Assembly (NCBI GenBank): GCA_019912395.1
Contig: JAIOIH010000042.1
Coordinates: 1-64,000, forward strand
Reading direction: 5' to 3'
DNA from: Flavobacteriales bacterium
Lineage (GTDB): Bacteria > Bacteroidota > Bacteroidia > Flavobacteriales_F > PHOS-HE28
DNA: 64,000 nt
Shown here: positions 8,482 through 17,175 of the stretch, piece by piece
How positions within the stretch are numbered: the stretch's first letter is position 1
Layout of the letters: each line of letters starts with the position of its first letter
Made by a program: the position numbers and the translations under genes
The notes under the pieces: model-generated
The model's input: only the letters and a program-made list of their open reading frames with translations
The model's database searches: none
Told to the model about the DNA's origin: nothing

Positions 8482-9603
8482 TTGGCTGGCCTCTATTTCC
8501 ATATCCCGTTCTGTCGCAAGGCCTGCGTGTATTGCGACTTCCACTTCAGCACTTCATTGGCAACGAAGGATCGGGTGCTGGCGGCGATGGCGGCCGAACT
8601 CCGCTCGCGCATCGCTGAACTCAACGGCGCTGCATTGGGTTCCATCTATTTCGGCGGTGGCACACCCAGCTTACTTTCTCCGCAGGAGCTCCGCACCTTG
8701 CTTGAAGAAGCTCGTTCTCTTACCACTGTTGAATCCGATGCGGAGATCACTATTGAGGCCAATCCGGATGATATTTCGGAGGCAGTGCTGGCGGCGTGGC
8801 GCGACATCGGCATCACCCGCGTGAGCTTGGGCGTGCAGAGCTTCCGGGAAGAGCGGCTACAGTGGATGGGCCGTGCGCACAATGCGGCGCAATCACTCGA
8901 GGCGATCAAACAGGTTGCAGAGGCCGGTTTTGCCAGTTGGACCATCGACCTGATCTACGGGCTGCCGGGCATGGTGCTGGCGGAATGGGACGAACAGCTC
9001 ACCATCGCGCTGGACCATGGTCTGCCTCATCTTTCGGCCTACTGCCTCACGGTGGAATCGCGCACGGTCCTGCACAAGCAGGTGCAAACGGGGCGCATCG
9101 TTCCGGCGAATGATGAGGAGCAGGCCGCGCAGTTCGAACATGGGATCGCGCGGGTGGCGAAGGCCGGATTGGTGCAGTACGAGATCAGCAACTTCGGCAA
9201 GGAGGGCCATTTCGCGAAGCACAATACAAGCTACTGGCAGGGCGTGCCCTACCTCGGCATCGGACCTTCGGCCCATTCGTTCAATGGCGACCGGCGCCGC
9301 TGGAACGTGGCCAACAATGTGCGCTATGCCATGGGCGTGGAAAAGGGTGAGCGGTTCTGGGAGGAAGAAAACCTCACCCCGGTGCAACGCATCAATGAAC
9401 GCCTGTTCACCGGCCTGCGCACCATCTGGGGTGTGGAACTCTCGCAACTGGGCGAGGATTTCCGCACGATGAATGCCAAGGCCATTGAACGCTATCTTGC
9501 GCTGGATGAGATCGAGGTCCGCGACGGTCGTATGATCCTGACACCGAAAGGCAGGAACTTCGCCGACCGCATTGCTTCGGATCTCTTCATTCCCGGACCA
9601 TGA
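8482..9603 (+). CDS. hemW: Radical SAM haem chaperone HemW
   Basis: A 373-aa radical SAM protein of the HemN-like family. The N-terminus reads AGLYFHIPFCRKACVYCDFHFS, giving the CxxxCxxC cluster motif, followed by IYFGGGTPSLL, EANPDDI and GVQSFRE. It lacks the extra N-terminal segment of true HemN coproporphyrinogen dehydrogenases, which supports HemW, a chaperone that transfers haem to respiratory proteins. The apparent start is a TTG at 8482; no ATG lies near it in frame, and family members begin with this sequence. The start lies 12 nt from the REP doublet, so the leader is REP-derived. It overlaps the cyclase gene by ATGA. Confidence 0.92.
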   Translation: MAGLYFHIPFCRKACVYCDFHFSTSLATKDRVLAAMAAELRSRIAELNGAALGSIYFGGGTPSLLSPQELRTLLEEARSLTTVESDAEITIEANPDDISEAVLAAWRDIGITRVSLGVQSFREERLQWMGRAHNAAQSLEAIKQVAEAGFASWTIDLIYGLPGMVLAEWDEQLTIALDHGLPHLSAYCLTVESRTVLHKQVQTGRIVPANDEEQAAQFEHGIARVAKAGLVQYEISNFGKEGHFAKHNTSYWQGVPYLGIGPSAHSFNGDRRRWNVANNVRYAMGVEKGERFWEEENLTPVQRINERLFTGLRTIWGVELSQLGEDFRTMNAKAIERYLALDEIEVRDGRMILTPKGRNFADRIASDLFIPGP

Positions 9604-10361
9604 TCGCAGAGATCACCCACCAAGGTCGCACGTGGCGCATCGCGCTCAATGCCCCCATCGACCTGTCCATTCCCTTGGATGCGAAGAGCCCGGGTCCGCG
9701 CGCTTGGCACGTGGGTCCGCCCGCATTCACGCCGGTGCAGGCTGGCGAGAAGATCTATTCCGTGCAGGAAGGAGGACCGGTCAACTTCCGGGACGTGGCC
9801 TTCAACCCGCACGGCAACGGCACACATACCGAGAGCGTTGGCCACATCGCCCGGCTCGTGCATCCCGTGGGGAACATCTTCCAACGCTACTGGTTCACCG
9901 CGCAGCTGATCAGCGTACTGCCCGAGGAGCGGCGCACTGCGGAAGGCCTTGACCGGGTGGTCACCTTGGGGTTGCTACGAAGCACCGTGAACGATCGTGC
10001 TCCGGAGGCTTTGGTGATCCGCACATGGCCCAATGAGCCGGACAAGCTTACACGGCAATGGACCGGCACTAATCCGCCCTATATCGAGGCCGAGGCCTGC
10101 GCTTGGTTGCGCAGCATCGGTGTGAAACACCTTTTGTTGGACCTGCCGAGCGTGGACCGCGAGCGCGATGACGGAAAACTGGCGGCGCATCACGCGTTCT
10201 GGGACCATCCGCGCAGCACGGACCTCAGCCGCACGATCACGGAAATGATCTTCGTACCCAACGAGGTGAAGGACGGCGAGTACCTGTTGGAACTGCAGGT
10301 TCCGCACTTCATCAACGATGCAGCACCGAGCCGGCCCGTGCTATATGCCCCATTGACATGA
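9600..10361 (+). CDS. Cyclase-family metal-dependent hydrolase
   Basis: A 253-aa protein of the cyclase / kynurenine formamidase-like superfamily. The metal-binding signature appears as NPHGNGTHTESVGH near residue 75, which corresponds to the HxGTHxD-type motif of this fold; the usual final Asp is Glu here. Another His-rich segment, AHHAFWDHPRSTD, lies near residue 197. These enzymes hydrolyse amides or esters such as N-formylkynurenine, but nothing nearby points to tryptophan breakdown, so the substrate is open. The start overlaps the hemW stop and the end overlaps the YjbR gene, both by ATGA, so hemW, this gene and yjbR are probably translationally coupled. Confidence 0.75.
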   Translation: MIAEITHQGRTWRIALNAPIDLSIPLDAKSPGPRAWHVGPPAFTPVQAGEKIYSVQEGGPVNFRDVAFNPHGNGTHTESVGHIARLVHPVGNIFQRYWFTAQLISVLPEERRTAEGLDRVVTLGLLRSTVNDRAPEALVIRTWPNEPDKLTRQWTGTNPPYIEAEACAWLRSIGVKHLLLDLPSVDRERDDGKLAAHHAFWDHPRSTDLSRTITEMIFVPNEVKDGEYLLELQVPHFINDAAPSRPVLYAPLT

Positions 10362-10720
10362 ACATCGAAATATTCCGCGAGCTCTGCCTGGAAAAGCCCG
10401 GCACCACGGAAGAAACGCCCTTCGGACCGGATACATTGGTCTTCAAGGTGAAGGGCAAGATGTTCGCGCTCACGGACCTGAACTCCTTCGCCATGGTCAA
10501 CCTGAAGTGCGATCCGGAACGGGCCATTGAACTGCGCGAACATCATGAAGGCATCACGCCGGGCTGGCACATGAGCAAGGTCCATTGGAATTCCGTCGCC
10601 ACTGACGGCAGCGTGAAGGATGCCTTGATCCGTGAACTGCTGGACCACAGCTATGCGCTGGTGGTGGCCTCGCTGCCGAAAAAGGTGCAAGCGGAATTGG
10701 GGGATCCCGATCACCGATGA
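10358..10720 (+). CDS. MmcQ/YjbR family protein
   Basis: A 120-aa protein of the MmcQ/YjbR fold (a CyaY-like, double-wing DNA-binding fold). Recognisable features are the opening IEIFRELCLEKPGTTEETPFG, the strand pair FKVKGKMFALTDL, NLKCDPERAIELRE, and the conserved HMSKVHWNSV. Length and layout are normal for the family. DNA binding has been proposed, but no cellular role is established. It is the last gene of the ATGA-linked hemW-cyclase-yjbR chain, followed by an 81-nt gap. Confidence 0.85.
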   Translation: MNIEIFRELCLEKPGTTEETPFGPDTLVFKVKGKMFALTDLNSFAMVNLKCDPERAIELREHHEGITPGWHMSKVHWNSVATDGSVKDALIRELLDHSYALVVASLPKKVQAELGDPDHR

Positions 10721-10801
10721 TCCGTGCCCGGTATGCCGGATCAACCCTGACAAATAGTAGACCTCGTGGAGCGCAACGTGCAACCACAATAACTTCGCCG
10801 C

Positions 10802-11377
10802 ATGAAGGATAAAAGGAACATAGGCCGCCTGCTGCTGGGCTATTTCTTCCGCGGCTTGCTGCTTATCGTCCCTGTGGCAGTGATCGCCATAGTGGCTTTT
10901 GAAGCGCTGAGGTGGCTGGACCAGATCGTGCAAGTGGACATTCCCGGTCTGGGCGTTGTGATCGTGCTCACCAGCATCGTTCTCATCGGCTGGCTGGGTT
11001 CCACCTTCTTCTACCAGCGCATGGCGGAGATCTTCGAGGACATCCTGCGCCGCGTGCCATTCCTGAAGACCGTTTACGATGCGTTGAAGGATCTGATGGA
11101 AGGCCTTGTGGGCAGCAAGAAGAAGTTCGACCGGCCGGTATTGATCACGCCATTGGACGGTTCCGGACTGGGGCAGCTGGGGTTTCTCACACAGGAAGAC
11201 CTCCGCCACATTGGTGTTGGAGCGGACCATGTGGCGGTGTATGTCCCCTATAGTTTTGCTTGGAGCGGTCGCTTGTTCATTGTGCCCGTATCGTGCGTGA
11301 CACCGATCGATGCCAAGGCCGCCGAAGTGATGAAGTTCATCCTCAGCGGTGGCGTAACACGCGTTGATGAGGAATGA
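10802..11377 (+). CDS. DUF502 family membrane protein
   Basis: A 191-aa membrane protein. Two hydrophobic helices, GLLLIVPVAVIAIVAFEAL near residue 18 and LGVVIVLTSIVLIGWLGSTFF near residue 50, are followed by the conserved block RVPFLKTVYDALKDLMEG and a soluble C-terminal part with HVAVYVPYSFAWSGRLFIVP. This matches DUF502, a widespread family without a known function. It overlaps the next gene by ATGA, so the two are probably co-translated. Confidence 0.85.
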   Translation: MKDKRNIGRLLLGYFFRGLLLIVPVAVIAIVAFEALRWLDQIVQVDIPGLGVVIVLTSIVLIGWLGSTFFYQRMAEIFEDILRRVPFLKTVYDALKDLMEGLVGSKKKFDRPVLITPLDGSGLGQLGFLTQEDLRHIGVGADHVAVYVPYSFAWSGRLFIVPVSCVTPIDAKAAEVMKFILSGGVTRVDEE

Positions 11378-12279
11378 AGGGGACCACCACAGCATCACGT
11401 GCATCGGGCGAGGCCATCCCGCTAGGGTTCGCCTTCGTTTTGGCATTGATCCCGTTCCTTCTCGGCGCGGTCAACCTCCACGCCCAATCGGTTCCGGGCG
11501 TCAGCGCGTACCAGTTCAGCAGCGGCGTGCATCCCACGTTGGATGCGACCTTCGAGAATGCAAGCGAGAGCGAGGTCACGACCTTCTGGCGGAACGAATT
11601 GAAGAGCATCAGCGCGAAGGTGACCAACAAGAAGGAATTGATCGGTGCAACCGCCCGCATTCCTTCGGCTTCCGCCGATACGATCAGGATCTTCATCGCT
11701 GTGGAAAAGCCCAAGGGAGCCCTGTTCGCCACCGCGCATATCGCATTCCTCACCACCAGTGGCTTCGTTGGCCCGGACTCACCGGAACGCGAATTGACAG
11801 GCTGCACGGAATGGGTACAGCAACGCACCGTGATCCTGCGGAGGCAACTGGCCCAAGCAGAGTTGGACCGGGCAACGCGTGTTCTGGAGAACCTGACACG
11901 CCAGCTCGACATGTTGAAGCGTGAGAACCAGCGTGCCGAGAACGGGATCCTGAAGGCACAACAGCGCGGCGAACAGGCCGAACGCGATAAACAGGAACTG
12001 GAAGGACAACTGAAAGGGCTGGCGGAGCCAGTGCGCGAGGCCGGGATCGATAGCACGGAGCAGGCCCAGTTGGAGAAGGATCGGTTAAGGGACCAGCGGA
12101 AAATGGTGAGCCGGGTCACCCGTGCGGTGAAGACCTCGCAAGCCATGGAGAAGAAGGTGGAGGACCTTCAATGGGCGATCAAGAAGAACGAGGAGGACCA
12201 GGTTGCGAAGCAGAACGAGGTGGACCGGCAGCAGCAGGTGGTGAACGACCTGCAGGAAAAGCTGCGGAACATTCGATGA
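11374..12279 (+). CDS. Secreted protein with long C-terminal coiled coil
   Basis: A 301-aa protein of unknown function. An N-terminal signal-like segment (PLGFAFVLALIPFLLGAVNLHAQS) predicts export. Residues about 40-140 look like a small globular domain (YQFSSGVHPTLDATFENAS; KSISAKVTNKKELIGATARI). From about residue 150 to the end the sequence is almost continuous heptad-like helix, rich in Glu, Gln, Lys and Arg (LAQAELDRATRVLENLTRQL onward). The gene is fused by ATGA overlap to the DUF502 gene and lies 19 nt before the EamA transporter. I do not recognise the family. Confidence 0.7.
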   Translation: MKGTTTASRASGEAIPLGFAFVLALIPFLLGAVNLHAQSVPGVSAYQFSSGVHPTLDATFENASESEVTTFWRNELKSISAKVTNKKELIGATARIPSASADTIRIFIAVEKPKGALFATAHIAFLTTSGFVGPDSPERELTGCTEWVQQRTVILRRQLAQAELDRATRVLENLTRQLDMLKRENQRAENGILKAQQRGEQAERDKQELEGQLKGLAEPVREAGIDSTEQAQLEKDRLRDQRKMVSRVTRAVKTSQAMEKKVEDLQWAIKKNEEDQVAKQNEVDRQQQVVNDLQEKLRNIR

Positions 12280-12298
12280 CCGGAGCCAAAGCAACAGC

Positions 12299-13246
12299 AT
12301 GTCCCAGCACGCCTCATCGGCAAGGGTAGCTCCGGACCCCAAGCTCCGTACCAATGCGCTGATCCTCCTGCACCTCACGGTGTTCATCTGGGGCTGGACG
12401 GGCATCCTGGGAAAGTGGATCGATCAGAGCGCGCTGCACATCGTCTACATCCGCTGCGCCATAGCCTGTGCGGGGCTGTTCGTGGTGGCCCTTTGGATGC
12501 GACGTTCCCTTTCGCCGCGCACGCCGGACCTGGGCCGATACATGTTCACCGGCCTGATCATCCTGGCGCATTGGATCACGTTTTACCTGGCGATCAAGCG
12601 GGGCAGTGCCTCGGTTGCCGTGGCTTGCCTGAGCACCAGCACCTTCTTCACGGCCATGATCACGCCCTTCTGGACCAAGCGCAGGATAAGCGGTTTTGAG
12701 CTGGGCCTGGGAGCGGTGATCATTGCTGCACTGCTGCTGATCTTCGGCCTGGAAACGGAGTACCGCGAAGGGATCATGTTGGGTACATTGAGCGCACTGC
12801 TCAGCGCCGTTTTCAATGTATTAAATGGTGAACTGGTGCAACGTGGGGACGCCATGCGCATCGGTTTTTACGAACTGTTGACCGCTCTGGTGGTGCTGGG
12901 GTTGTGGCTGGCTTGGGCAGGGGATCTGCCCATACCGATCTGGAAGATGTCCTCGAATGACCTTATCGGGCACTTGGTGCTTGGCCTGGTCTGTACCACG
13001 TTCGCCTTCACCGCCGGTATCCACGTCCTGAAACAGCTTACCCCGTTCACTGTGATCCTCACTGTGAACCTGGAGCCCGTGTACACCATCCTGATCGCGT
13101 TGATGATCTGGCCGGAAAGCGAACGGATGCATCCGGGCTCCTATATCGGCATCGGATTGATCCTGGCCTGCATCTCCCTCAACGGATGGCGGCAACGCAG
13201 ACTGAATACCCGTGCGGTGAAACCGAAGCCATTGGCGCAGGGCTGA
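12299..13246 (+). CDS. EamA/DMT-family transporter
   Basis: A 315-aa inner-membrane protein with about ten hydrophobic segments arranged as two EamA repeats, typical of drug/metabolite (DMT) exporters. The first repeat begins LILLHLTVFIWGWTGILGKW and includes AHWITFYLAIKRGSASVAVA; the second contains YELLTALVVLGLWLAW and HVLKQLTPFTVILTVNLEPVYTI, the expected end of an EamA domain. The substrate cannot be read from the sequence. The start is ATG at 12299. The gene is followed by a GC-rich hairpin and converges on the copper/haem lipoprotein gene. Confidence 0.9.
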   Translation: MSQHASSARVAPDPKLRTNALILLHLTVFIWGWTGILGKWIDQSALHIVYIRCAIACAGLFVVALWMRRSLSPRTPDLGRYMFTGLIILAHWITFYLAIKRGSASVAVACLSTSTFFTAMITPFWTKRRISGFELGLGAVIIAALLLIFGLETEYREGIMLGTLSALLSAVFNVLNGELVQRGDAMRIGFYELLTALVVLGLWLAWAGDLPIPIWKMSSNDLIGHLVLGLVCTTFAFTAGIHVLKQLTPFTVILTVNLEPVYTILIALMIWPESERMHPGSYIGIGLILACISLNGWRQRRLNTRAVKPKPLAQG

Positions 13247-13315
13247 GGTTTGTTGAATGCTGAAAGGCGAAGGCTGAAAGTTGAAACGCTTCAATGGAGC
13301 TATCCCTTCGGAAAT

Positions 13316-13338
13316 GCCCCCGGGACTTGAGCGGGGGC
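13316..13338. terminator. GC-rich hairpin between convergent genes
   Basis: gcccccg (13316-13322) pairs perfectly with cgggggc (13332-13338) across a 9-nt loop. It lies between the convergent ends of the EamA gene and the c-haem lipoprotein gene and could stop transcription from either side. There is no clear T run, so termination is inferred from position. Confidence 0.5.
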
Positions 13339-13340
13339 CC

Positions 13341-13378
13341 CAATCACTAGCCGCCATTCACCAGTCACTTTTCACCAT
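13341..13378. repeat. caatcac/ttcacca word repeat
   Basis: This stretch is built from caatcac, cattcacca, gtcac and ttcacca words. Its reverse complement resembles the gtgattggtgaa-type words found at 60746-60778, and its direct form resembles 61390-61424. It runs into the 3' end of the lipoprotein gene on the minus strand. Confidence 0.4.
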
Positions 13379-14816
13379 GGGGATCCAGGCTGATCTTCTC
13401 GTCCCCCGGCCGATGGTCCACGTAGTTCACGAAGAACTGGAGCATTTCATCCGTGGTGCGCATGTGTACCCCTACGGGCGCCTGCGCCATACGCGGAGGG
13501 TCGTAGGGATTGTTGCGATTGGCCCGTGTGTTGTCGAACACCGCCACCACATGGATCACCGAATTCCTCGGCACGTGCAACATGGTTGGGAACGTGTAGG
13601 CGTATTGCCAGCGGAAGTCCCATTCCTTGATCCGGACCAGCGGGATGGTATCACCGGAAGGGGTGAGCGCGAATGCCAGGAACGACTTGCCCAGCAAGTG
13701 CATGTGGGGATTGAGCGTGAGCACGCTGATGTCCGCCGGGATCCGCAGGCTGGTGCGGAAGGTGATCACCGTGTCCGGTGGGATCACCAGATCGGGGATC
13801 ACCGGGCTCATGCCGAGGGTGCCGAGCTGGAGTTCCTTCATCGGTCGCCCCGGTGGGGTGCTGCTGAACCAGAGGTTGAAGCGGGAGCGATCCATGGTAT
13901 CGCGCATGCTCGGTCCGTAGTGCAGCGTGTTCACCAGAAAGGCGCCCTTGCGTGGAATTCGATAGCCCCCGATGCCGGGCGGATAGATCGGCGGGGAAAG
14001 CCCCGGGAGGTAGTTCACCATGTTCGGTGTCATCAGCGGCCATGTCCCGTCATCGTTCTGAAGCAGCAGGTCACCATACGCATCCAGGCTCTGCGTGCTG
14101 TCCGCATCGATGTAGGCCGCCCCGGTATGGACATCCTGCTTGGCACCTTCGGCATAGGAGATCATCGCGCCGTTCATGTGGTGTACACCCTGCCTGTTGC
14201 CGGGTACGAATTCCACGACGCTCAGGAAGGTATCGCGCGGCAGCTCGAACGGGGCCTTGGCGATGATGAAACGGTCGCGATTGTCGCCGGGGATGTGGAA
14301 GGTATCGGGCAGCCACACCACGGCGTCCGGCTCCCGGTTCCCGGGATGAGTTCCGGACATGGTGGCATCCTTTGCCGTAGGCATTGGTGGAAGGTTTGTT
14401 GTGTCACCGATCGCGCTGCCTTGGTCCACCCATTTCGCGATCGTGGCGATCTGTCGTGCATTCAGCGCACGCTCTCCCAGAAAATGGCTGTACGCGGTAT
14501 CCGCGGGCCACGGTGGCATCCACCGGTTCACCACCATCTTGCGTATGGTCCTGGCCTTGCGCCGCATATCGGTGTAGCTCACCAAGGGGAACGGCCCCGC
14601 CTGCCCTTCACGATGGCAAGGCATGCAATTGGCGCGAATGATGGGTGCGACCTCCGCGAAGGTCACCGTGTCCGGCATGCCGGGTATCCGTATCTCATGA
14701 ACCGATCCCTCTCCGGTGCGGCCTGTATCCGTACATGCCGTGAAACACGCGATCAGCGCGCCGAAGAACAGGAGGGGTGACCATGGTTCGAGCAGCCGGC
14801 AGGTGTTGCTCCGCAT
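13365..14816 (-). CDS. Lipoprotein with c-type haem motif and copper monooxygenase-like domain
   Basis: A protein of about 483 aa. The N-terminal signal ends in a lipobox-like LIACFTAC, suggesting a lipoprotein. Near residue 63 a single CMPCH motif binds c-type haem. The rest resembles the copper type II ascorbate-dependent monooxygenase (PHM-like) fold. Candidate copper ligands are VHHMNG, NTLHYGP, LNPHMHLLGKS and a late VHMRTTDEML. The substrate is unknown; animal PHM hydroxylates peptides. The track start at 14828 is ATG, but the ATG at 14816 gives an ATGA overlap with the upstream thioredoxin-like gene, which I prefer. The two genes most likely work together in the periplasm. Confidence 0.8.
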   Translation of the reverse strand: MRSNTCRLLEPWSPLLFFGALIACFTACTDTGRTGEGSVHEIRIPGMPDTVTFAEVAPIIRANCMPCHREGQAGPFPLVSYTDMRRKARTIRKMVVNRWMPPWPADTAYSHFLGERALNARQIATIAKWVDQGSAIGDTTNLPPMPTAKDATMSGTHPGNREPDAVVWLPDTFHIPGDNRDRFIIAKAPFELPRDTFLSVVEFVPGNRQGVHHMNGAMISYAEGAKQDVHTGAAYIDADSTQSLDAYGDLLLQNDDGTWPLMTPNMVNYLPGLSPPIYPPGIGGYRIPRKGAFLVNTLHYGPSMRDTMDRSRFNLWFSSTPPGRPMKELQLGTLGMSPVIPDLVIPPDTVITFRTSLRIPADISVLTLNPHMHLLGKSFLAFALTPSGDTIPLVRIKEWDFRWQYAYTFPTMLHVPRNSVIHVVAVFDNTRANRNNPYDPPRMAQAPVGVHMRTTDEMLQFFVNYVDHRPGDEKISLDPHGEK

Positions 14817-15415
14817 CACTCCTCGCATTCAACAATGCACCCCACGGCCACAACTTCCTGCTGCGGTTCTCCTGTGGTCAGGAAAGCCTCGATCGCATGG
14901 GCCAAATGGTGCTGTTGGGCCTGGTATTTCTTTTGTCCTTGGCGCACGGCCCGGTCATCCACCGCACCCCGATAGACCACTGTACCGTTCGCATCGGTCA
15001 GGAAGCATTCCGGCGTCACCCGCGCCTGCAATGCGAGAGAGAGCTTGCATTGATCATCCATCACTTGCGGGAACTCGAAACCCGCATCGGCGGAGAACGG
15101 GAGCACTTCCTCCAACTGCATGAAATGCCCCGGATACAGGCCCACCACATTCACACCTTGCCCGGCATACTTGGCCGCGATAGCACTGATGGTATGGGTA
15201 TACATCTGGCAGAACGGGCATTCCGGGTCCAAGGTGATGAACACGGTTCCGGCGGTGCCCATCATCTCCTTCATCGTGAGCTTTTCCCCATGGATCGTGG
15301 TCCATGCCGAACCCGCCAAGGGCGCTACGGTGGCTGGTGGCGGGGTACAGCCCGTCATCACCAGGGTTCCAATTACCAAGCCCGTCAGGCCCTGTGCGAT
15401 CCGGTGAACGAACAT
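14816..15415 (-). CDS. Thioredoxin-like (redoxin) lipoprotein
   Basis: A 199-aa exported protein. The signal segment LTGLVIGTLVMTGC ends in a lipobox-like Cys. A thioredoxin-fold domain follows, with FITLDPECPFCQMYTHTI holding a CPFC redox pair, then VNVVGLYPGHF, TPECFLTDANGTVVYRGAVDD and a C-terminal helix. The cis-Pro region appears as VTPECFL. It sits upstream of the c-haem/copper protein and overlaps it by ATGA. A redox partner that keeps copper or haem ligands reduced is a reasonable inference, not shown. In some other bacteria, redoxin, cytochrome c and Cu-monooxygenase domains occur fused (recollection). Confidence 0.85.
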   Translation of the reverse strand: MFVHRIAQGLTGLVIGTLVMTGCTPPPATVAPLAGSAWTTIHGEKLTMKEMMGTAGTVFITLDPECPFCQMYTHTISAIAAKYAGQGVNVVGLYPGHFMQLEEVLPFSADAGFEFPQVMDDQCKLSLALQARVTPECFLTDANGTVVYRGAVDDRAVRQGQKKYQAQQHHLAHAIEAFLTTGEPQQEVVAVGCIVECEE

Positions 15416-15482
15416 GGCACAAAGCTATGTGCCACCCATGGAGGATGAACGGCTTTACCGTTGATCAGCGCGGAAACCCGGC

Positions 15483-16712
15483 TCACTCACTCCCCTGGGA
15501 CAGACGCGTCCTGCGCCCACCCCGCTCGTTCCGGGTACTCTTCGGCGCGTCCTTCATCTGCTTAAGCCAAGTAACCTCCTTCTCGGTAAGGTGGCGCCAA
15601 TGTCCGCGTCCGATATCCTTCTTGGTCAATCCGGCGAACATCACGCGGTCCAGCTTCACCACCTCGGCACCGAGGGCTTGGAACATGCGCCGCACGATGC
15701 GGTTGCGGCCCATGTGGATCAACAGGCCCACCTCTCGCTTGGAGGCCCCCACAAAGCTGGCCTCATCGGCACTGGCGGGGCCGTCATCCAGTTGTATGCC
15801 CTCCACCAGCTTGTGCAGCTCGTCCACGGTCAGGGAGCGATCGAGGGTTGCATGGTAGAGCTTCTGCGCTCCATGGCTGGGATGCGTGAGCTTCTTGGCC
15901 AGGTCGCCATCATTGGTGAGGAGCAATACGCCGGTGGTGTGGCGGTCCAACCGCCCCACCGGGTAGAGGCGCTCGGGACCTGCCTTGGCGATCAATGACA
16001 TCACCGTGTGGCGGTCCTGCGGATCGTCGGTGGTGGTGATGGTATCCTTGGGCTTGTTCAGCAGCACGTAGCGCTTCTGTTCCACGCTCAACTTTTGCCC
16101 GCCGAAGTGGATGACATCCTCCGGCTTCACCTTGGTGCCCAGTTCGGTCACCACCTTACCGTTCACGGTGACCGCTCCGCTGGTGATCAGCACATCGGCT
16201 TCGCGACGGCTGCCCACACCGGCTTGGGCGAGGTATTTGTTCAAGCGGATCAGGCCCTCGTTGGCGGGGTTCGGCAGGCTGAAGCGGTTGCTGCGCTCTC
16301 CCCGGCGGAAGGGGCGGCGTGTCAACGGATCGCCCTCACGGAAGGTGCGCTCATCGCGGCTCTGCGTCTTCCACGGCTTTGTCGGCTTGCCGGTACCGGA
16401 ACCCCGAGGTGCAGCAGCGCGTTCGTCCCTGCGCGGTCCCCGCGAGGAGCCTGGACGCTCCTCCCTTCCTGGGCCTTTGGGGCCAGCGGCCCGGCGCGGG
16501 CCGGTTCCTCTGCCCTCGCCTGAGGCAGGGCGATCATCACGATCGCGGGCTGGTCGGGCCGTCCCTTTGCCTCGACCCCGTGCCGGTTCGTCATCCTCTC
16601 CTTTTCTCGGAGGACGGTTTCCGGGCCTGCGTGTTCCTTTCGGGCCGGGCCCCTTGCTTCCTCGTGAGGGGCGTTCACCTCGCGGGGAACGGTCGTTCGT
16701 GCGCTTGCTCAT
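15483..16712 (-). CDS. Pseudouridine synthase (RsuA/RluB-type) with R/G/P-rich tail
   Basis: A protein of about 409 aa that converts uridine to pseudouridine in ribosomal RNA. The S4 RNA-binding domain begins IRLNKYLAQAGVGSRREADVLI near residue 185. The catalytic domain has YPVGRLDRHTTGVLLLTNDGDL, including the catalytic Asp, and ends with GRNRIVRRMFQALGAEVVKLDR. Residues 1 to about 170 are low complexity: Arg, Gly, Pro, Lys and Glu. The track frame extends upstream to 17027, but that part is antisense noise over yraN; the start MSKRTNDRSPRGER at 16712 overlaps the yraN stop by ATGA. The long tail is disordered and probably binds RNA. Confidence 0.92.
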   Translation of the reverse strand: MSKRTNDRSPRGERPSRGSKGPGPKGTRRPGNRPPRKGEDDEPARGRGKGTARPARDRDDRPASGEGRGTGPRRAAGPKGPGREERPGSSRGPRRDERAAAPRGSGTGKPTKPWKTQSRDERTFREGDPLTRRPFRRGERSNRFSLPNPANEGLIRLNKYLAQAGVGSRREADVLITSGAVTVNGKVVTELGTKVKPEDVIHFGGQKLSVEQKRYVLLNKPKDTITTTDDPQDRHTVMSLIAKAGPERLYPVGRLDRHTTGVLLLTNDGDLAKKLTHPSHGAQKLYHATLDRSLTVDELHKLVEGIQLDDGPASADEASFVGASKREVGLLIHMGRNRIVRRMFQALGAEVVKLDRVMFAGLTKKDIGRGHWRHLTEKEVTWLKQMKDAPKSTRNERGGRRTRLSQGSE

Positions 16713-17071
16713 AACGTGGGGTAAAATGCGTCGGGGATGTGCAGGACCTCGGGTCCTGCCGGCGTATGCGTAATGCTGACCACGTCGAAGCGCAGTTCCA
16801 GGTCCTCGGGAATGCTGTGTACCAGTTCGGTGGCGGCGCGCATCAGGTTGCGGCGCTTGGCCGTGCCCACGGCCAGTTCGGGTTCGCCCCAGCGTGCCGT
16901 GTTGCGGGTCTTCACTTCCACCACCACCAAAAAGCGGCCATCGCGGGCCACGATGTCGATCTCGTCTCGGCCATGGCGCCAGTTTCGGTGCAGTATGGAA
17001 AAGCCCTTGGCTTCCAGCCACTGGCACGCCAACTGCTCGCCCTGTTCTCCGGTCCTATTGTGTTGAGCCAT
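16709..17071 (-). CDS. YraN family (UPF0102) endonuclease-fold protein
   Basis: A 120-aa protein. The features NRTGEQGEQLACQWLEAKGF, ILHRNWRHGRDEIDIVARDG and LVVVEVKTRN are the YraN/UPF0102 signature. The Glu, Asp and ExK residues form a restriction-endonuclease-like active site, although the cellular role is not settled. The track start at 17080 is TTG; the ATG at 17071 (MAQHNRTGEQ) is the expected start. It is translationally coupled to the pseudouridine synthase by ATGA. Confidence 0.93.
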   Translation of the reverse strand: MAQHNRTGEQGEQLACQWLEAKGFSILHRNWRHGRDEIDIVARDGRFLVVVEVKTRNTARWGEPELAVGTAKRRNLMRAATELVHSIPEDLELRFDVVSITHTPAGPEVLHIPDAFYPTL

Positions 17072-17175
17072 GGAAACCAACGTTCATTTGTGCGTAACCC
17101 GTGATCGTCCCCACCCGTTGGAAGGGTCAAAGTTCATCATCTTTCGCCATCAGCCACCGTTTGAAAATTAAACCC

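Noticed and set aside
10190-11446. 418-codon minus-strand ORF
   Set aside because: Covers three well-supported plus-strand genes (cyclase end, YjbR, DUF502) and is rich in His and Gln as shadow frames are.
13281-14780. 499-codon plus-strand ORF
   Set aside because: Antisense shadow of the c-haem/copper lipoprotein; no motif, typical of GC-rich third-position bias.
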